A DNA stretch of 64,000 nucleotides from Ricordea florida. Its lineage: Eukaryota > Cnidaria > Anthozoa > Corallimorpharia > Ricordeidae. Below the pieces are notes generated by a model. That model saw nothing but the letters and a program-made list of their open reading frames with translations. It was not told the DNA's origin and did no database searches. Below, piece after piece: positions 1 through 17,158 of this stretch. The translations under genes and the position numbers were made by a program. The DNA lies in assembly GCA_949710005.1 (NCBI GenBank), contig OX453281.1:29506339-29570338 (forward strand). Direction: 5' to 3'. Position 1 is the stretch's first letter, and each line of letters begins with the position of its first letter.

Positions 1-1
1 A

Positions 2-1654
2 GAAGCACCGTCACTCCCTTGCAAGTACTGTGGTGGAAAGCACCCCCGGAACAAAAAACGCTGTCCAGCTTATGGTGTCACATGCTCAAAATGCAAAAAG
101 ATGCATCACTTTGCCAAAGTATGTAAACAAGGCAAGAAAAGAGACACTGTAAACAGGCTTGACTGCGATTACTCATCAGACGATTCTGTGTATACTGTGG
201 AGCACACCGTGGGTTCAGTAAAAACACCAGGTAAGAAGTGGTTTGCAGCACTTGATTTGAGCACTTCTGGTGGGACCCCATTTACTGTTTTATGTCAGAT
301 GGATTGTGGCTCTACCTGCAACCTCCTTAGCTATGCTGACTACTGCAGGATCACTGAAGATGGCAACCCTAAGCTGCGGAAGTCCAATGCCAGACTACAG
401 TTATATGATGGTACAGTGATGCTTCCCCTGGGAACCTGCAAGCTCCAGTGCCATTGGCAAGGAAGGGACTATATGCTTGACTTTCAAGTCGTTGATGTTA
501 ACCAGAAGCCACTGTTGTCAGCCACAACCTGTGAACAGCTAGGTCTGCTAACGGTTAATCTGAAAGAGAGAGTCCATGCTGTGAAGGAAGCAGAATCTCA
601 GGCAGGCACAGTGAAAGCTCAAGTACCACAAACTCCTTTGACTCCTGATCACATTGCTGAAAACTACACTGATGTTTTCTCTGGGCTAGGATGCTTGCCG
701 GGTGAATACCGTGTTGAAGTCGACAAAAATGTCAAACCAGTGAAGCACCAGCCCCGAAGGGTACCTGTGGCTCTAAAATCTGAGTTAAAGAAGAAGATTG
801 AACAACTGGAGCAGAAGCAAGTACTAGCTAAAGTGACTACACACACTGATTGGATCAGCAGTATGGTGGCAGTTCGCAAGCCCTCAGGCAAAATGAGAAT
901 ATGCATAGACCCCAAAGATCTTAATCAAGCACTGAAGCGTCCCCACTACCCTATGCCAACCATCGATGAGGTGCTACCCCGGCTTGCAAATGCTAAAGTG
1001 TTCTCTGTATTGGACACAAAGGATGGATTCTGGCAAGTAAAGCTCGAAGAAGAAAGCAGTTACCTAACCACGTTCTGGACACCCTTCGGTCGATACCGTT
1101 GGCTGCGAATGCCCTTTGGCATATCTACAGCACCTGAAGAGTTCCAGCAGCGGCAACATGAGGCACTCGAAGGACTTTCAGGGGTGGAAGTGATCGCAGA
1201 TGACATTCTTGTGTATGGGTCCGGAGATACCAAAGAGCAGGCAGTTTTAGACCATGACCGCAACTTGATTGGTGTCCTTGAGAGGGCCCGGAAGTGCAAC
1301 CTGAAGCTAAACAAGCAGAAGATGAAGTTACGCATGTCTGAGGTACCATACATGGGCCACCTCCTCACGTCCAGTGGTCTGCGTCCAGACCCCCAGAAAG
1401 TAAAAGCAGTTCTTGACATAACCAAACCTGATGGTGTACAGGCTGTTCAGCGCTTTCTTGGATTTGTCAACTATCTGGCGAAATTCCTCCCTCGACTGTC
1501 TGATCTGAGTGAGCCTCTCCGTCGCCTCACTGACAAAGATGCTGTATGGTATTGGCTACCACAGCACGATGAAGCCATAGGCAGCATCAAGAAGCTGGTA
1601 ACAGACCACCCTGTCCTCCGTTATTATGATGTTAAGGAAGAAGTAACCATTTAA
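2..1654 (+). pseudogene. Gypsy gag-pol, nucleocapsid-protease-RT part, ending at an in-frame stop
   Basis: Open from the window edge. Nucleotides about 20-130 encode a Cys/His-rich knuckle (CKYCGGKH then CSKC, HHFAKVC). The protease active site reads DCGS at about 302-313, where most retropepsins have DTG or DSG; DCG variants are plausible in this clade but worth checking. The reverse transcriptase spans about 740-1330, with the catalytic box IADDILVYG at about 1193-1219 (two Asp present). RNase H begins after 1600. The reading frame stops at TAA 1652-1654 and the same frame continues directly with RNase H, so this is a nonsense change in one continuous pol ORF, not a frame change. Confidence 0.9.
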
Positions 1655-3451
1655 TGTGATGCGAGTGAAGTTGGATTGGGTGCAGCATTGCTCCAAAAGG
1701 GACAGCCTGTGGCCTATGCATCAAGGTCCCTGACAGCTACAGAGCGTCGCTATGCGCAAATAGAGGAGTGTTTGGCAATAGTGTTTGCCTGTGAGCGTTT
1801 TGACCAATACATCCACGGCAGAGAGTGTGTTACAGTCAGAACAGACCACAAACCACTTGAAACTATCTTCCAGAAGTCCCTGCTTACCGCACCCCGTCGG
1901 CTGCAGCGGATGCTATTACGCCTTCAGAAGTACAGCCTGAGTGTATCCTACAAAAAGGGCAAGGAAATGTACTTAGCAGATACTCTGTCAAGAGCAGCCC
2001 TGCCTCACACCAAGATGCACCTTGCCACCCATGGTGACCAGATATTCCACATCTGTGACCAGTCCGTGTTCGAGGAAGAGCTGGAGGAGATCAATCAAAC
2101 CGATTTCCTGAATGTCACCGATACCAGACTCAGGCAGATCCAACAGCATACAGCACAAGATACAGCCTTGCAAGTCCTCAAGTCCACCATCCTTAACGGT
2201 TGGCCAGAGACTAAGGAGGAAGTGCCAGTGATCATCAGAGAGTACTGGTTATACCGTGATGAGCTGTCAGCCCAAAATGGAGTTCTTTTCAAGGGTCCTA
2301 GGATCATCATCCCCAAGTCCATGCGTCAAGAGATGTTAGTTCGTATACACTCAAGTCACCTGGGAGCTGAGTCATGCCTGCGCAAAGCCAGAGATGTCCT
2401 CTACTGGCCAAACATGAGTAGTGAGATACGAGACATGGTTGGACAATGCGGTCCTTGCAATGAATACCAACAGTCCCAGTGTAAGGAGCCGCTCATGACG
2501 CATAAGATCCCAGAACGCCCCTGGAGCCGCCTGGCAGTGGACATCTTTACCCTAGACAAAAGCGATTACCTGATAACTGTTGACTTCTACTCTGATTTTT
2601 GGGAAGTTGACACATTGCCTGACATGACAGCTGAGACAGTCATAGAATGTTGCAAGACACATTTCAGTCGCTATGGAGTACCTGATGTCGTGATTAGTGA
2701 CAACGGTAGGCAGTTTGCTAGTGAGGAGTTTGCAAACTTTGCACATGACTGGGAGTTTGAACACATTACGACGTCACCCTACCATAGCCAATCAAACGGC
2801 AAAGCAGAGTCTGCAGTCAAAATTGCCAAGAAGGTCATCAAGAAAGCCAAGACTAGTGGCCAGGATGTTTGGAAGGCAATCCTGGACTGGTGGAATACCC
2901 CCACAGAGAACATTGGCAGCAGTCCGGTGCAACGGCTGATGTCTCGCCGCACGCGTACACTTTTACCAACCGCAACTCGTTTGCTAAAACCCCAAGTGGT
3001 AGAAGGAGTAGCAGAGAAGATCAAGCTCCGACGCCAGAAAGCAAAGCAGTCTTACGACAGAGGCTCAAAAGAATTGCCAGAACTAAAGATTGGTCAGCCT
3101 GTGCGAGTGAAACCATCACCATCACAAGGAAATAAGAAGTGGCAGTTTGGTACCTGCCTGCAACAAGTGGCCCCACGGTCCTACATTGTTGATGTCAATG
3201 GGTATGAATACCGCAGGAATAGGAAATTCCTTAGAACCACCCAGAAACAGGTTTCGGATGAACCAAGTACCGCAAAACTGCAAGCACCAGTACCATTAGA
3301 GCCAGGACCAGAACAAAGAGCAAGTCCTGAGCCAGTGCTCCCTTCCAAAGACCCGGAGCCACCATCGCACAAGCAACCTGCTCGTGTTGAAGCGCGGCAG
3401 ACGAGAACCCGATCCACTAAACCACCGGAACGTTTCAAGGACTTTGTTTGA
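1655..3451 (+). pseudogene. Gypsy pol continued: RNase H and integrase
   Basis: Same frame as the upstream part, directly after the stop at 1652-1654. RNase H motifs CDAS (1655 on), an EECLA glutamate segment and the LADTLSRA end are visible. The integrase has an HSSHLG...CGPC H2C2 zinc finger (about 2348-2460) and a DD35E core: Asp in AVDIF (about 2537), Asp in ISDNG (about 2695) and Glu in KAES (about 2803), with 35 residues between the second and third. The C-terminus is proline/glutamate-rich and ends at TGA 3449-3451. The domain is intact by eye, but without readthrough it has no start. Confidence 0.88.
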
Positions 3452-3670
3452 TAGAGACTTTGCCATTACTTAGGAGTTGCAGAGTTTCTTAAGCCCTAGT
3501 TTTTCTTTGTTGTTCAAGACGTTCAGGAGAAACTTGCTAAAGTATGTGAAATAGTGACCTTTTGTTCAAATTACACCAGCCCACAAAGGCTACAAGTTTT
3601 TGATGTTAAAGATAAGCTTTTCCTTACTGCCTGTATCAAGAACTTAGTTCCACTATCTTGTTTTTTGCTC

Positions 3671-3680
3671 AGAAGGGAGA
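3671..3680 (+). promoter_or_regulatory. Polypurine tract of the gypsy element
   Basis: AGAAGGGAGA immediately precedes the TGTTA start of the LTR, the usual position of the plus-strand DNA primer. Confidence 0.8.
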
Positions 3681-3784
3681 TGTTACGAGATTAAGTATTC
3701 GCATCGCCCCAGGCCACCCTGTGTATGTATTAATTATCATAATTATAATAAATGTGTGTTAACCATCATGGCGTGCATCTAACA
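3681..3784 (+). repeat. 3' LTR of the gypsy element (about 104 bp)
   Basis: Begins TGTTACGAG and ends ATCTAACA, giving the TG...CA ends and the inverted pentamer TGTTA/TAACA expected of an LTR. It holds an AATAAA polyadenylation signal at 3747-3752. It is short for the superfamily. The 5' LTR is outside the window, so the boundaries rest on the terminal motifs, the polypurine tract and the point where the Helitron-like reading frame starts. Confidence 0.75.
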
Positions 3785-4342
3785 GTTGGATCACCTTTTC
3801 CATCCGGAAATAAAGTTGGAAAAGCCATTGATGCTAAGAATTGACAACTAAATTCATTCAATGGCTCATCACCAATATACCAATTGAATGATTGTGGAAC
3901 ATGAAGAAATTGTTCACTAATAATTTTTTTCCTTTTTGGAGTCAATGTTGGTTGGAACAAAGCTATTCATTTCAGTTTCTGCATTATAAACTTTCTCATC
4001 ATCTTCAAAATGAACTGGTCCAGTGTCAATATCCACATCTTCATTTTCATCTGATTTTTCTTCACCCTCTACTCTCATAACATCTGAAAGGATGTCATTT
4101 TCTGGCAAATTAGCAAGAGTTTCCCTATCTATCTTCACATTTTTGTACAAAGGATTGTTTGGTTCTCCATTTGCATTTTTACCAGTTAACCACTAAAGTG
4201 CCTCTTCCACTTTTTTGCGCCTCACTACAAAATCCAATGAAAAATTGTTATCTTTACCATTAACAGTAAAAATAATCACAGGCAAATCTTTTGGACACCT
4301 AGGAAGTATTTCTGCAAGTTGTTGTACATCCTGAGGCAAAGT
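3785..4342 (-). pseudogene. DUF6570 / Helitron N-terminal region, 3' fragment
   Basis: The minus strand reads LPQDVQQLAEILPR, then a segment ending VRRKKVEEAL, a TAG stop at 4193-4195, then WLTGKNANG and YKNVKIDRETL in the same frame. A one-base frameshift in the A-rich stretch near 3930 moves the frame to ISEQFLHVPQ and FSCQFLASMAFPTLFPDG. These blocks are typical of the DUF6570 region that precedes Helitron helicases in invertebrate genomes (family knowledge). The fragment stops where the gypsy LTR begins. Confidence 0.7.
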
Positions 4343-4359
4343 AACCCAGGTAAAAAGGC

Positions 4360-4816
4360 AGGCGGGATTCAGGTGGGATCCCGGCAATCCCACCTGGGAT
4401 CCCAGGTGGGATTGCCGGGATCCCGCCACTATTGGTGGGATCCCGCCTTTCCCGCCCAGGGTCCAACCCGGGATCCCGCCTCCCACGTGGGATCCAAGGT
4501 GGGATCCCGCCTCCCACATGGAATACAGGTGGGATCCCACCTGTCCCACCCAGGGTTCAACCCAGGATCCCACCTCCCACCTGAGATCCAAGGCGGGATC
4601 CTGCGTCCCACCTGGGATCCAAGGCAGGATCCTGCCTCCCACCTGGGATCCAAGGCGGGATCCTGCCTCCCACCTGGGATCCAGGGCGGGATCCTGCCTC
4701 CCACCTGGGATCCAGGGCGGGATCCTGCTTTTTCCGCCCAAGGTTCAACTCGGGATTTCACATCCCAACTGGGATCCATGGTGGGATCCCGCCTCCCACC
4801 AGGGATCCAAGGGTGG
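4360..4816. repeat. GGATCCC-rich tandem array, left end of the TIR element
   Basis: About 20-26 bp units built around the palindrome TGGGATCCCGCC or TGGGATCCCACC, for example CACCTGGGATCCAAGGCGGG repeated five times near 4570-4720. Long ORFs on both strands here are by-products of the repeat. Confidence 0.9.
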
Positions 4817-7439
4817 AATTAGAAATAAGAGTGTACAACAATTATTATGAGCAAAACAGAATTTAATAAAATTAACTGGCTCTTATACACTGTTAAAAAA
4901 TAAGAGATCTGCAAAATCTTATTGTCTTTTTTGACACTAGCAGCCATTTAATTCTAAAATATAATCGGGCTCCACCATATTTGGGAATGTGCTAACAGCA
5001 AGCATGTTATCTCCAAGGCTACTAACTACTCTTACTTTCTCTATTTGTGACAGTGGTACACAAAATAGATATGGTCACTACCATATGGTGGAGTAAAGGT
5101 CTTGAATTACAAAATTCATTCAACTCATATCTGACAATGATGTGACTCCTGAGGCCAAAGATCTAATTTGCACTAATTTTGTCACAATAGCAACATAATG
5201 GGTTTTAAAACAAATTTTTGAATTTTTCCAAACTGAATTCTCCCACTTGCATCTGTATACTGGACAGTATATGAATTTTTTAGTTTGCTAGAGCACATTT
5301 TTGTACAGCTGAAAAAGGAACCATTTACAAATGCTTTTCAGTATGTTTCCACTCAATCCCCTTCAGCAAAAACTTCTAAGCCTCTACAGGATAGGAATCT
5401 GTTTGCTGCCAACATCTCTTGCTTAATTGGAACTTCATTTTTAGAAGTACCAAGAACAACTGCTTGTTGTTTATCACGGTAGAACTAAAAGTATACTAAG
5501 TATACTATTTATTAGACAGTCACTGTTCTGAACTCGCTAACTTAGTTTTTTAAAGTATACTTAAAATATACTTCAAATAAGCCAGCAGAGTCAGGAAAGT
5601 GATCTATCCAAGTAATATTTCATATTAAGTCCAAGATAAAAAAAAAACTAAATATTCTTCAGTTAAAAACATTTGCCTGCACACTCTTGATGTGTAATTT
5701 TGTAAAAGAAAAAAACGGAAATGGACATTGAATGAATTGAATCCTTTTTCCATTATGTGTATTGCTGTAGTCTGCGTCAGCTCAGGCTGGAGTTCATAAT
5801 TTTTTCTCCACCAGGTCGATTGCTGACAAAATATTAAGGCACCCAGCGACTCGAAGCTGATATTCTAAACAGGTCGTTTGTACTCACTTTATAAACTTGG
5901 GAGACCAATAGAGCACTTAAAGAAACCCATCTTTCCGTAAATCCTATGACCTGAAGAATTATTTCGACTATGATGGTCCCTTCTGAAGCAAGAGCTATAA
6001 CACCCGCTCGCGCGGGCCACTCGTCCGCCATATTGAGATAACATTCCCGTCAAGGCCCTGGAACGAGATGCATGTCTGCTAAACCAATCAGAACATGCAA
6101 ATTCTCATGCGACTTCCGGTCTGCGGCAAGCTCAAGCGGTTGAATTTGAAAATTGCGATCGGTTATTGACCATGCAGTCCACGCTTGTGACTTCAAGGGA
6201 CGACATAAGCTTGCACGTATGGAACGTGGATTAAATCGAACGTTTTCAATGGCTTGGTGAGAAGCAAAGCCGTATAAGTTAACAAGCGTTTTGAAAAAAC
6301 ACAATCAAGATTTATCTGGGAATCACTCAAAAGCGCGCAATTCGTGGTGAGTACAACAATGCCATCCTTTACCTCACTCACACCATAGTTATTGTAGCTT
6401 TGATTTAACTTTTTAACAATACACTTGGAAGGGGCTATGTGCTGGTTCCAATGAACACAATGGACTATTTTGTTATTCACCAGTATGTAAATAAGTGGAC
6501 GGGTGTTCTGAAGTCTAGCCGAACTTAAGTAACTAATAATATCATGACACAGTGAATTAAAGTAACATCGAACTTGGGCGCTGCTTCGATTCATAACTGC
6601 ATGTTAATTTGTGTGTTAAGAATATTTCGAAACGCTGGCTTATTTTAGCTTAGAAATTAAGCACCCTATTAGATTTTCCTTTAGTTTTTAAAGTAGAATT
6701 CAGTTTATAAATAGCAGAAACTGGAACAAAAGATATCAGACATCAGGAATTAATACAAATTTTAAATTTTTGTAGCAGGAACTTAAAATTTTTTGAATTT
6801 GATTTGGTTATGCTAGATGCCCTCCCAGCTGTTCGTCATTGGGAAAAATAATATATTTCGAGGAACAGGACCACGAGCAATTAATGCTGTAGACCTAATT
6901 ATAAACATTCTGCAAAGCTTACAACCTTATAAACTATATATACGACCGAGTTGTCCTTTCAACCAACACCACATGTAGAGTCAGAGAGTCCAACAATTTT
7001 TCTGATTTAAATGAAAATGTTGATTAATATGAAAATGCGGATTTATAAGCCAAGTTGTCACAAAATATTATTTTAAAAAACAACAATTAGATCTGGTCAT
7101 TTAATGTTCAAGAGCAGGAGTGAATTTTCCTGTCAAGAGTTAATATAAGAATCTTTTGAAAGTAAGTCTGTTAAATATGATTAAGTCTATAACTATACTA
7201 GCAATATAAATGCCAAACTGTTTTAAGTATTTGTATTCTGATTGATGGCTGAAAATTGTGGGAACCTCTTGGATGGCTTTAACACCCCGTGTGTGATATG
7301 TTTTCTATACCATCCCACTTAAGTTTAGACATGTTCCAAAGCTGCATGGAACTGGGATTTAGGGTTTATTAAAAACTCAATAAATTGGATCCTGTTTGGG
7401 TCACAAACAAGTATGCGAGTCCCCAAGTGAGATTTATGG
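4817..7439. other. AT-rich interior of the TIR element
   Basis: No transposase or conserved coding region was seen. There are short inverted AT motifs near 5487-5580 (AAGTATACTAAGTATACTA and similar) and the exon-like segment at 5888-6031. Other short ORFs look random. Confidence 0.5.
5888..6031 (-). pseudogene. Exon-like segment, possible captured host first exon
   Basis: On the minus strand an ATGGCGGACGAG start opens exactly 48 codons (MADEWPARAG..., with a hydrophobic stretch VIALASEGTIIVEIILQVIG) and ends at a good donor, GTGAGTAC, in phase 0. It is GC-richer than the surrounding element. This is what a transposon-captured first exon would look like, but I do not recognise the protein and no second exon was found nearby. 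Confidence 0.35.
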
Positions 7440-7910
7440 GATTGATTCCACTTGGGATCTCACCTAGTACAAACCTGGGATCCCAGGTGGGATTGGTGGG
7501 ATCCCACCTGGGACAAACATAGGTTGCTAGGTGGGATTGGCGGGATTTTCCATGGAACAAAGCTGGGATCCCGGGTGGAATTGACGGGATCCCACCAGGT
7601 ATTCAAGGCTGGATCTTATGCAGGATTGGCGGGATTTTGACTCGAATATAGCTGGGATCCCGGGTGGGATTGGTAGGATCCCACCTGGGATTCAAGGTGG
7701 GATCCCATGCGGGAGGTTCCAAAATCCCGGTCGGGATCCCGGGTGGGATTGGTAGGATCCCACCTGGGATTCAAGGTGGGATCCCATGCGGGAGGTTCCA
7801 AAATCCCGGTCGGGATCCCAGGTAGGATTGGCGGGATCCCATCCGGGATCCCACCTGGGATGAACTCGGGATCCCAGGCGGGATTGGCGGGATCCCGACT
7901 GGCTATTTTA
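7440..7910. repeat. GGATCCC-rich tandem array, right end of the TIR element
   Basis: Repeats of the same TGGGATCCC family as at 4360-4816. A roughly 81-bp compound unit (GGTTCCAAAATCCCGGTCGG plus flanks) occurs twice at about 7690-7820, almost identical, showing recent local duplication. Confidence 0.88.
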
Positions 7911-7916
7911 CTTGGG

Positions 7917-8438
7917 AAGCACATGGCCTTTATATGCTCTGACCACCCCTTGGTTTTGTGTACATATGCGTAACAGGAAATGCTCAGGCAATGAGCATTT
8001 CTTCAAATTGTGTCAAGCCTTGTAACTCCTTGGGAACTGGAGAAGGTATCGTAGAGTTATCGGCTGAAAATTTTTTGGGAACACTTTTGTCACGCACACA
8101 TTGAGAGCAAATGTAATTTGCAGAATTCTTTGGTTTTGTTTTCAAAGGCCAGGCTTCATGACAGACACGGCACTGATAAATTGTAAATGTTAATGCATTA
8201 TGAAATCTTCTCATATTTTCCTTGGACGATTTTTGCTGATGAAGTTCCTCATTATATGCTGTTGGATTTTTAAAATCAATTTCGTTCATCAAAGGTTTGT
8301 CATCCTTATCATGAACATTATCAGCAAAGGGTGATAGTCAGGTTAAATTGTTATCTTCATTTGTTTGAAACTCAGAAAAGTAAACTGATGAATTCTGAGA
8401 AGGTTGCACAGATTCATCAGAAATCTTACTTCTCTTTG
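7917..8438 (-). pseudogene. DUF6570 Cys-rich N-terminal segment, broken
   Basis: The minus strand encodes YQCRVCHEAWP and YICSQCVRDK, two CxxC pairs, followed by VPKELQGLTQFEEMLIA. A TGA stop (7984-7986) follows, the frame continues as AFPVTHMCTKPRGGQ, and then a frameshift leads to AYKGHV just before the insertion at 7916. This order (CxxC pairs, ELQGL, GGQ, YKGHV) is characteristic of the region preceding LPQDVQ in DUF6570 proteins (family knowledge). Another in-frame stop lies near 8339. Confidence 0.65.
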
Positions 8439-9614
8439 TTATGTTTGCAATTGCCTCTTTCTGTGGAATCTTTCTTTTTCTATTTCTTGTAAAATTAACG
8501 TTTTTCCTTGTGTTTTCTTTTTTTTCTGATTGTGCACAACTTTAGCACCTGAGAATGATAGAGTGTTACTGATTTTAGCATCATTAGTATTCTCTAGGTC
8601 TACCATGAGGGAGTTGTCCAATATTTCTCTTGCACCTGACTCACATGCAACTCTTGGCCTAGCATTAGGTTTCATGTTCATACATGTATTGTAATTTGCA
8701 GATGTTTCTGGTGTGCAGTGGAAAATTTCATCTTGTTCATACTGTATTTCCATTTCTCTCAGCTCATAAATTGTGAAAAACCACCCTTCTTTATAAACTT
8801 GTCGCATTGAAGAAAAATTTGCAAACTCTTTTACACCAAAACAAAGGTCATCAAAATAAGTCCATTTACTATAACTTTCAACGGCAAAGTGGTTATTGTT
8901 ACAACGCACAACACCTCTTAGTTTGTAATGAACTCCAGCAATTTCAATCAACTCAAAGACATTTATGTCCTTCATCAACTCAGGAGGGAATTCAATAAAC
9001 AGGAATTTAGAATTTGATACATTACTCAAAACAGGCCGAGTAGTGTGAGTATTACAGGTGACACAATTCAGTTGTCCTGGGTTTATATGCACATCAGTAA
9101 CATACTGGAGCCACATATTTTTATCTAAACCCAAGTGTTGTAATCCATGTTCAGTAACTACTGTCAAAAGAATTTTGCTATTCAAAGTCACAAGTTTTGC
9201 ACAAGTGTTACAGAAAGAATCAAAAGTTCTTAAAGTCACAAAAAGACTCTCTTCATCTACATTCATATTGCCAAGTGTTCTTTGCCCAAATATTTGACTA
9301 CAACAGGCACTACAATCTCTGGCTACAAATGAACTACAGTGGTCAATGATGTATGACCATACAGGTTCGCAAATTTCCTTCAACAAGGCATTGTCTTCTC
9401 TCAAACAGATGTAATATGAGCAAGTATTGAAAAGCAGCTCCGTGAACTCATTTTTAGCTGGCAAATTTGATAAATATGGCATAAACAAATGTGTACACAC
9501 TTCCAATAAAGCATCAACTGCACATGAATAAATGCCCGGGTCAGTGAAAACCGAGTTCATAAAGTGTCGTCTACGAAACGCAACGAACAACTGCTTTGGC
9601 TTCGAGTGTGACAT
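8439..9614 (-). pseudogene. USP/UCH-like cysteine peptidase domain of the Helitron-like ORF
   Basis: A 391-residue open frame. Candidate catalytic Cys in DPGIYSCAVDALLE (about residue 31), His in NNNHFAVES (about 241) and Asp in WTYFDDL (about 254) follow the Cys...His...Asp order of ubiquitin-specific proteases. The CSACC, CNTC and CVTC pairs match the zinc fingers found in such domains, and GWFFTIYEL fits the end of the fold. Cysteine peptidases (OTU or USP type) are known passengers of Helentron-type elements. A Lys-rich tail follows and then a stop. The frame shifts before the DUF6570 part, so this is a remnant even though this exon-size piece is open. Confidence 0.6.
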
Positions 9615-11200
9615 TCTTGAACTTAAGATAGAACAAAACCCGGTTATTTCACGTTAGCACCTTTCTTGTTTTTGACTGGGTTTTGAAATATTTGAGCTAT
9701 TCCTGATGTGGTTTGAATCGAGTCTGTCGATCCACGTTGCTGATTTGTGTCTGACAAATCAAGTTCAAAGTTCTGTCGATCGACGTTGCTGATTTGTGCA
9801 TGACAAATCAAGTTCTTTAAAACTAAAGAATTCCAGTACTGCTGAATAGCTTTTTGTTAATGATGTGATACTCAATGATAAAAATACTCATCTTATAGCT
9901 TGGAATGAAATCGTGACGACTCGTTGCCAAACTTGCCAAACCAAGTTTGCGCGGTTGCTGAGCCAGGCGCACATGCTGAAAATTAACCGGGACCACCGTG
10001 CGCGCCTATTTTCGTCAAATCGAGAATATTTTCGCATACTAACACTACGACCATACGATACTTCTTATTTACACGGGGAACATTAGGGTGCCTCCTCGGG
10101 TTCCGGCCTCTGGGCCGGAACCCTGCGGGGGCAACTAAATACACTTACCTTCCAACTAATTCTCTTTCCTAATCTCTCAGATGAGGGAGACAATGATTGC
10201 TCTGTCTCGCAGAATGCTGTATCGGCTAATGAGGCATTAAGGAAATCCAAAAGTTGTTTTGGATTAATTACTTTGAATCAAATAAAGTTGTGATGTGAAA
10301 CTCTGAAATGCCTCAATCATCAATCAGAGACATTGTTTTGGAAAGGTTTTGAATTGAGTGTTTTAAAGCTATGACCAAACTTATCACTCTATCTGGCAGT
10401 CAAATCAGCCAATCAGAGTTCAAATGTAGACAGGACCATGTGCGAGAACTGTGTCCAAGCAAGTTGGTCCTAATGAGGTTTGATGATTGTTTGGTGCAAG
10501 TTTGTTACCTAGTTGCCTCCAATAACAATGGGAAAACCAAAAAAAAATTCCAAACATATCCACTTGACTGTGAATTTCCTATCTAGTCTTTATTGATCTT
10601 TTAACTCCCAAGAACTGAGTAGCAATCTCATTTTATGAGTGTCATAGAATTTCCTTATGCTAACACAAAATGTCATCTGTAACTGTAAAGGATACAGCTT
10701 GAATGTTTGGCTTGTCCTGACCCGGAACTTGGAGTTCTAACAAGCAAAATAAAAAAAAATATTCTTCAGGAAGAATTACAATGCAGTCAGTAACTACTAG
10801 TTGTTATTTGCAGACAAGAAGTTATTAATTTTTCAGTTGGCCTACAGGAAGGAGTGAATGGTGATCCATACAGAAAAGGAGTACATGTAAAAATAGTACA
10901 CTTAAAAATAACTAAAAAATAATAAGTAAAATTAAGAGTGACAACTGAACAGACAAATGAGATTATACTGCAAATATTTAACATTATGTAAAATGAATCA
11001 AAACCAAACAAAATCCATCACAAGTGCATCACTGTCAGAAAATAAAGTTGCAAACAAAAAACTTAAAACAAAAATTTACAGAATTCAACTTAACCTGATA
11101 GGCAATGATCTAAACTATTATCAGCAGTTAGGTGGAAAAAATGGGTAAAAAGATAGAAAATAAATGATGACCATGTGAGTATGTGACACCACATTGATAC
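9615..11200. other. Intergenic or intronic sequence with short repeats
   Basis: No coding region supported. A 49-bp unit (TCTGTCGATC...ACAAATCAAGTTC) occurs twice at about 9725-9825. A strong GC hairpin (GGGTTCCGGCC, 4-nt loop, GGCCGGAACCC) lies at 10099-10124. If the EEIG1-type gene has more exons on this side, I could not recognise them here. Confidence 0.5.
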
Positions 11201-17153
<5,953 letters not shown>

Positions 17154-17158
17154 TTTCA
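17154..17158. repeat. Left target-site duplication of the Polinton (TTTCA)
   Basis: TTTCA precedes the left TIR and TTTCA follows the right TIR (32994-32998). If one terminal base is taken as unpaired, the duplication is the 6-bp TTTTCA, the length usual for Polintons. Confidence 0.75.

Larger units (their letters stand above)
1..3784 (+). mobile_element. Ty3/gypsy LTR retrotransposon, 5' end outside the window
   Basis: The order nucleocapsid zinc knuckle, protease, reverse transcriptase, RNase H, H2C2 zinc finger, DD35E integrase is that of Ty3/gypsy (Metaviridae-type) elements. No envelope ORF follows integrase. A polypurine tract (3671-3680) precedes a short LTR that starts TGTTA and ends TAACA. 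The 5' LTR and most of gag lie left of the window. The element ends exactly where a Helitron-like ORF on the minus strand resumes, so it was probably inserted into that older element. Inactive as it stands, because an in-frame stop interrupts pol. Confidence 0.93.
4345..7916. mobile_element. Non-autonomous TIR element with GGATCCC arrays at both ends
   Basis: The left end reads CCCAGGTAAAAAGGCAGGCG and the right end, on the complementary strand, CCCAAGTAAAATAGCCAGTC: about 25-bp terminal inverted repeats. It lies inside the DUF6570 reading frame: the minus-strand frame runs to about 7917 and picks up again at 4344. AA flanks both ends (4343-4344, 7917-7918), which fits a 2-bp target duplication. 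Next to each end lies a block of GGATCCC-rich repeats in opposite orientation. The interior is AT-rich, with no transposase seen; one exon-like segment lies at 5888-6031. Superfamily unassigned. Confidence 0.7.
3785..9614 (-). mobile_element. Decayed Helitron-like coding region, split by a 3.57 kb insertion
   Basis: Reading the minus strand from 9614: a USP-type peptidase domain, a Cys-rich segment, then (after the insertion 4345-7916) a region ending in FPTLFPDGKGDPT. The last parts match the DUF6570/Helitron-like N-terminal segments of large Rep-helicase proteins. The coding sequence carries at least one stop in each part and frameshifts near 3930, 7950 and 8440. It is cut off at 3785 by the gypsy LTR; the Rep and helicase domains should lie left of the window. 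Confidence 0.72.

Noticed and set aside
4193..4850. Several ORFs on both strands through the GGATCCC array (about 60-180 aa)
   Set aside because: Each is a translation of the tandem repeat; no conserved residues and all six frames look alike.
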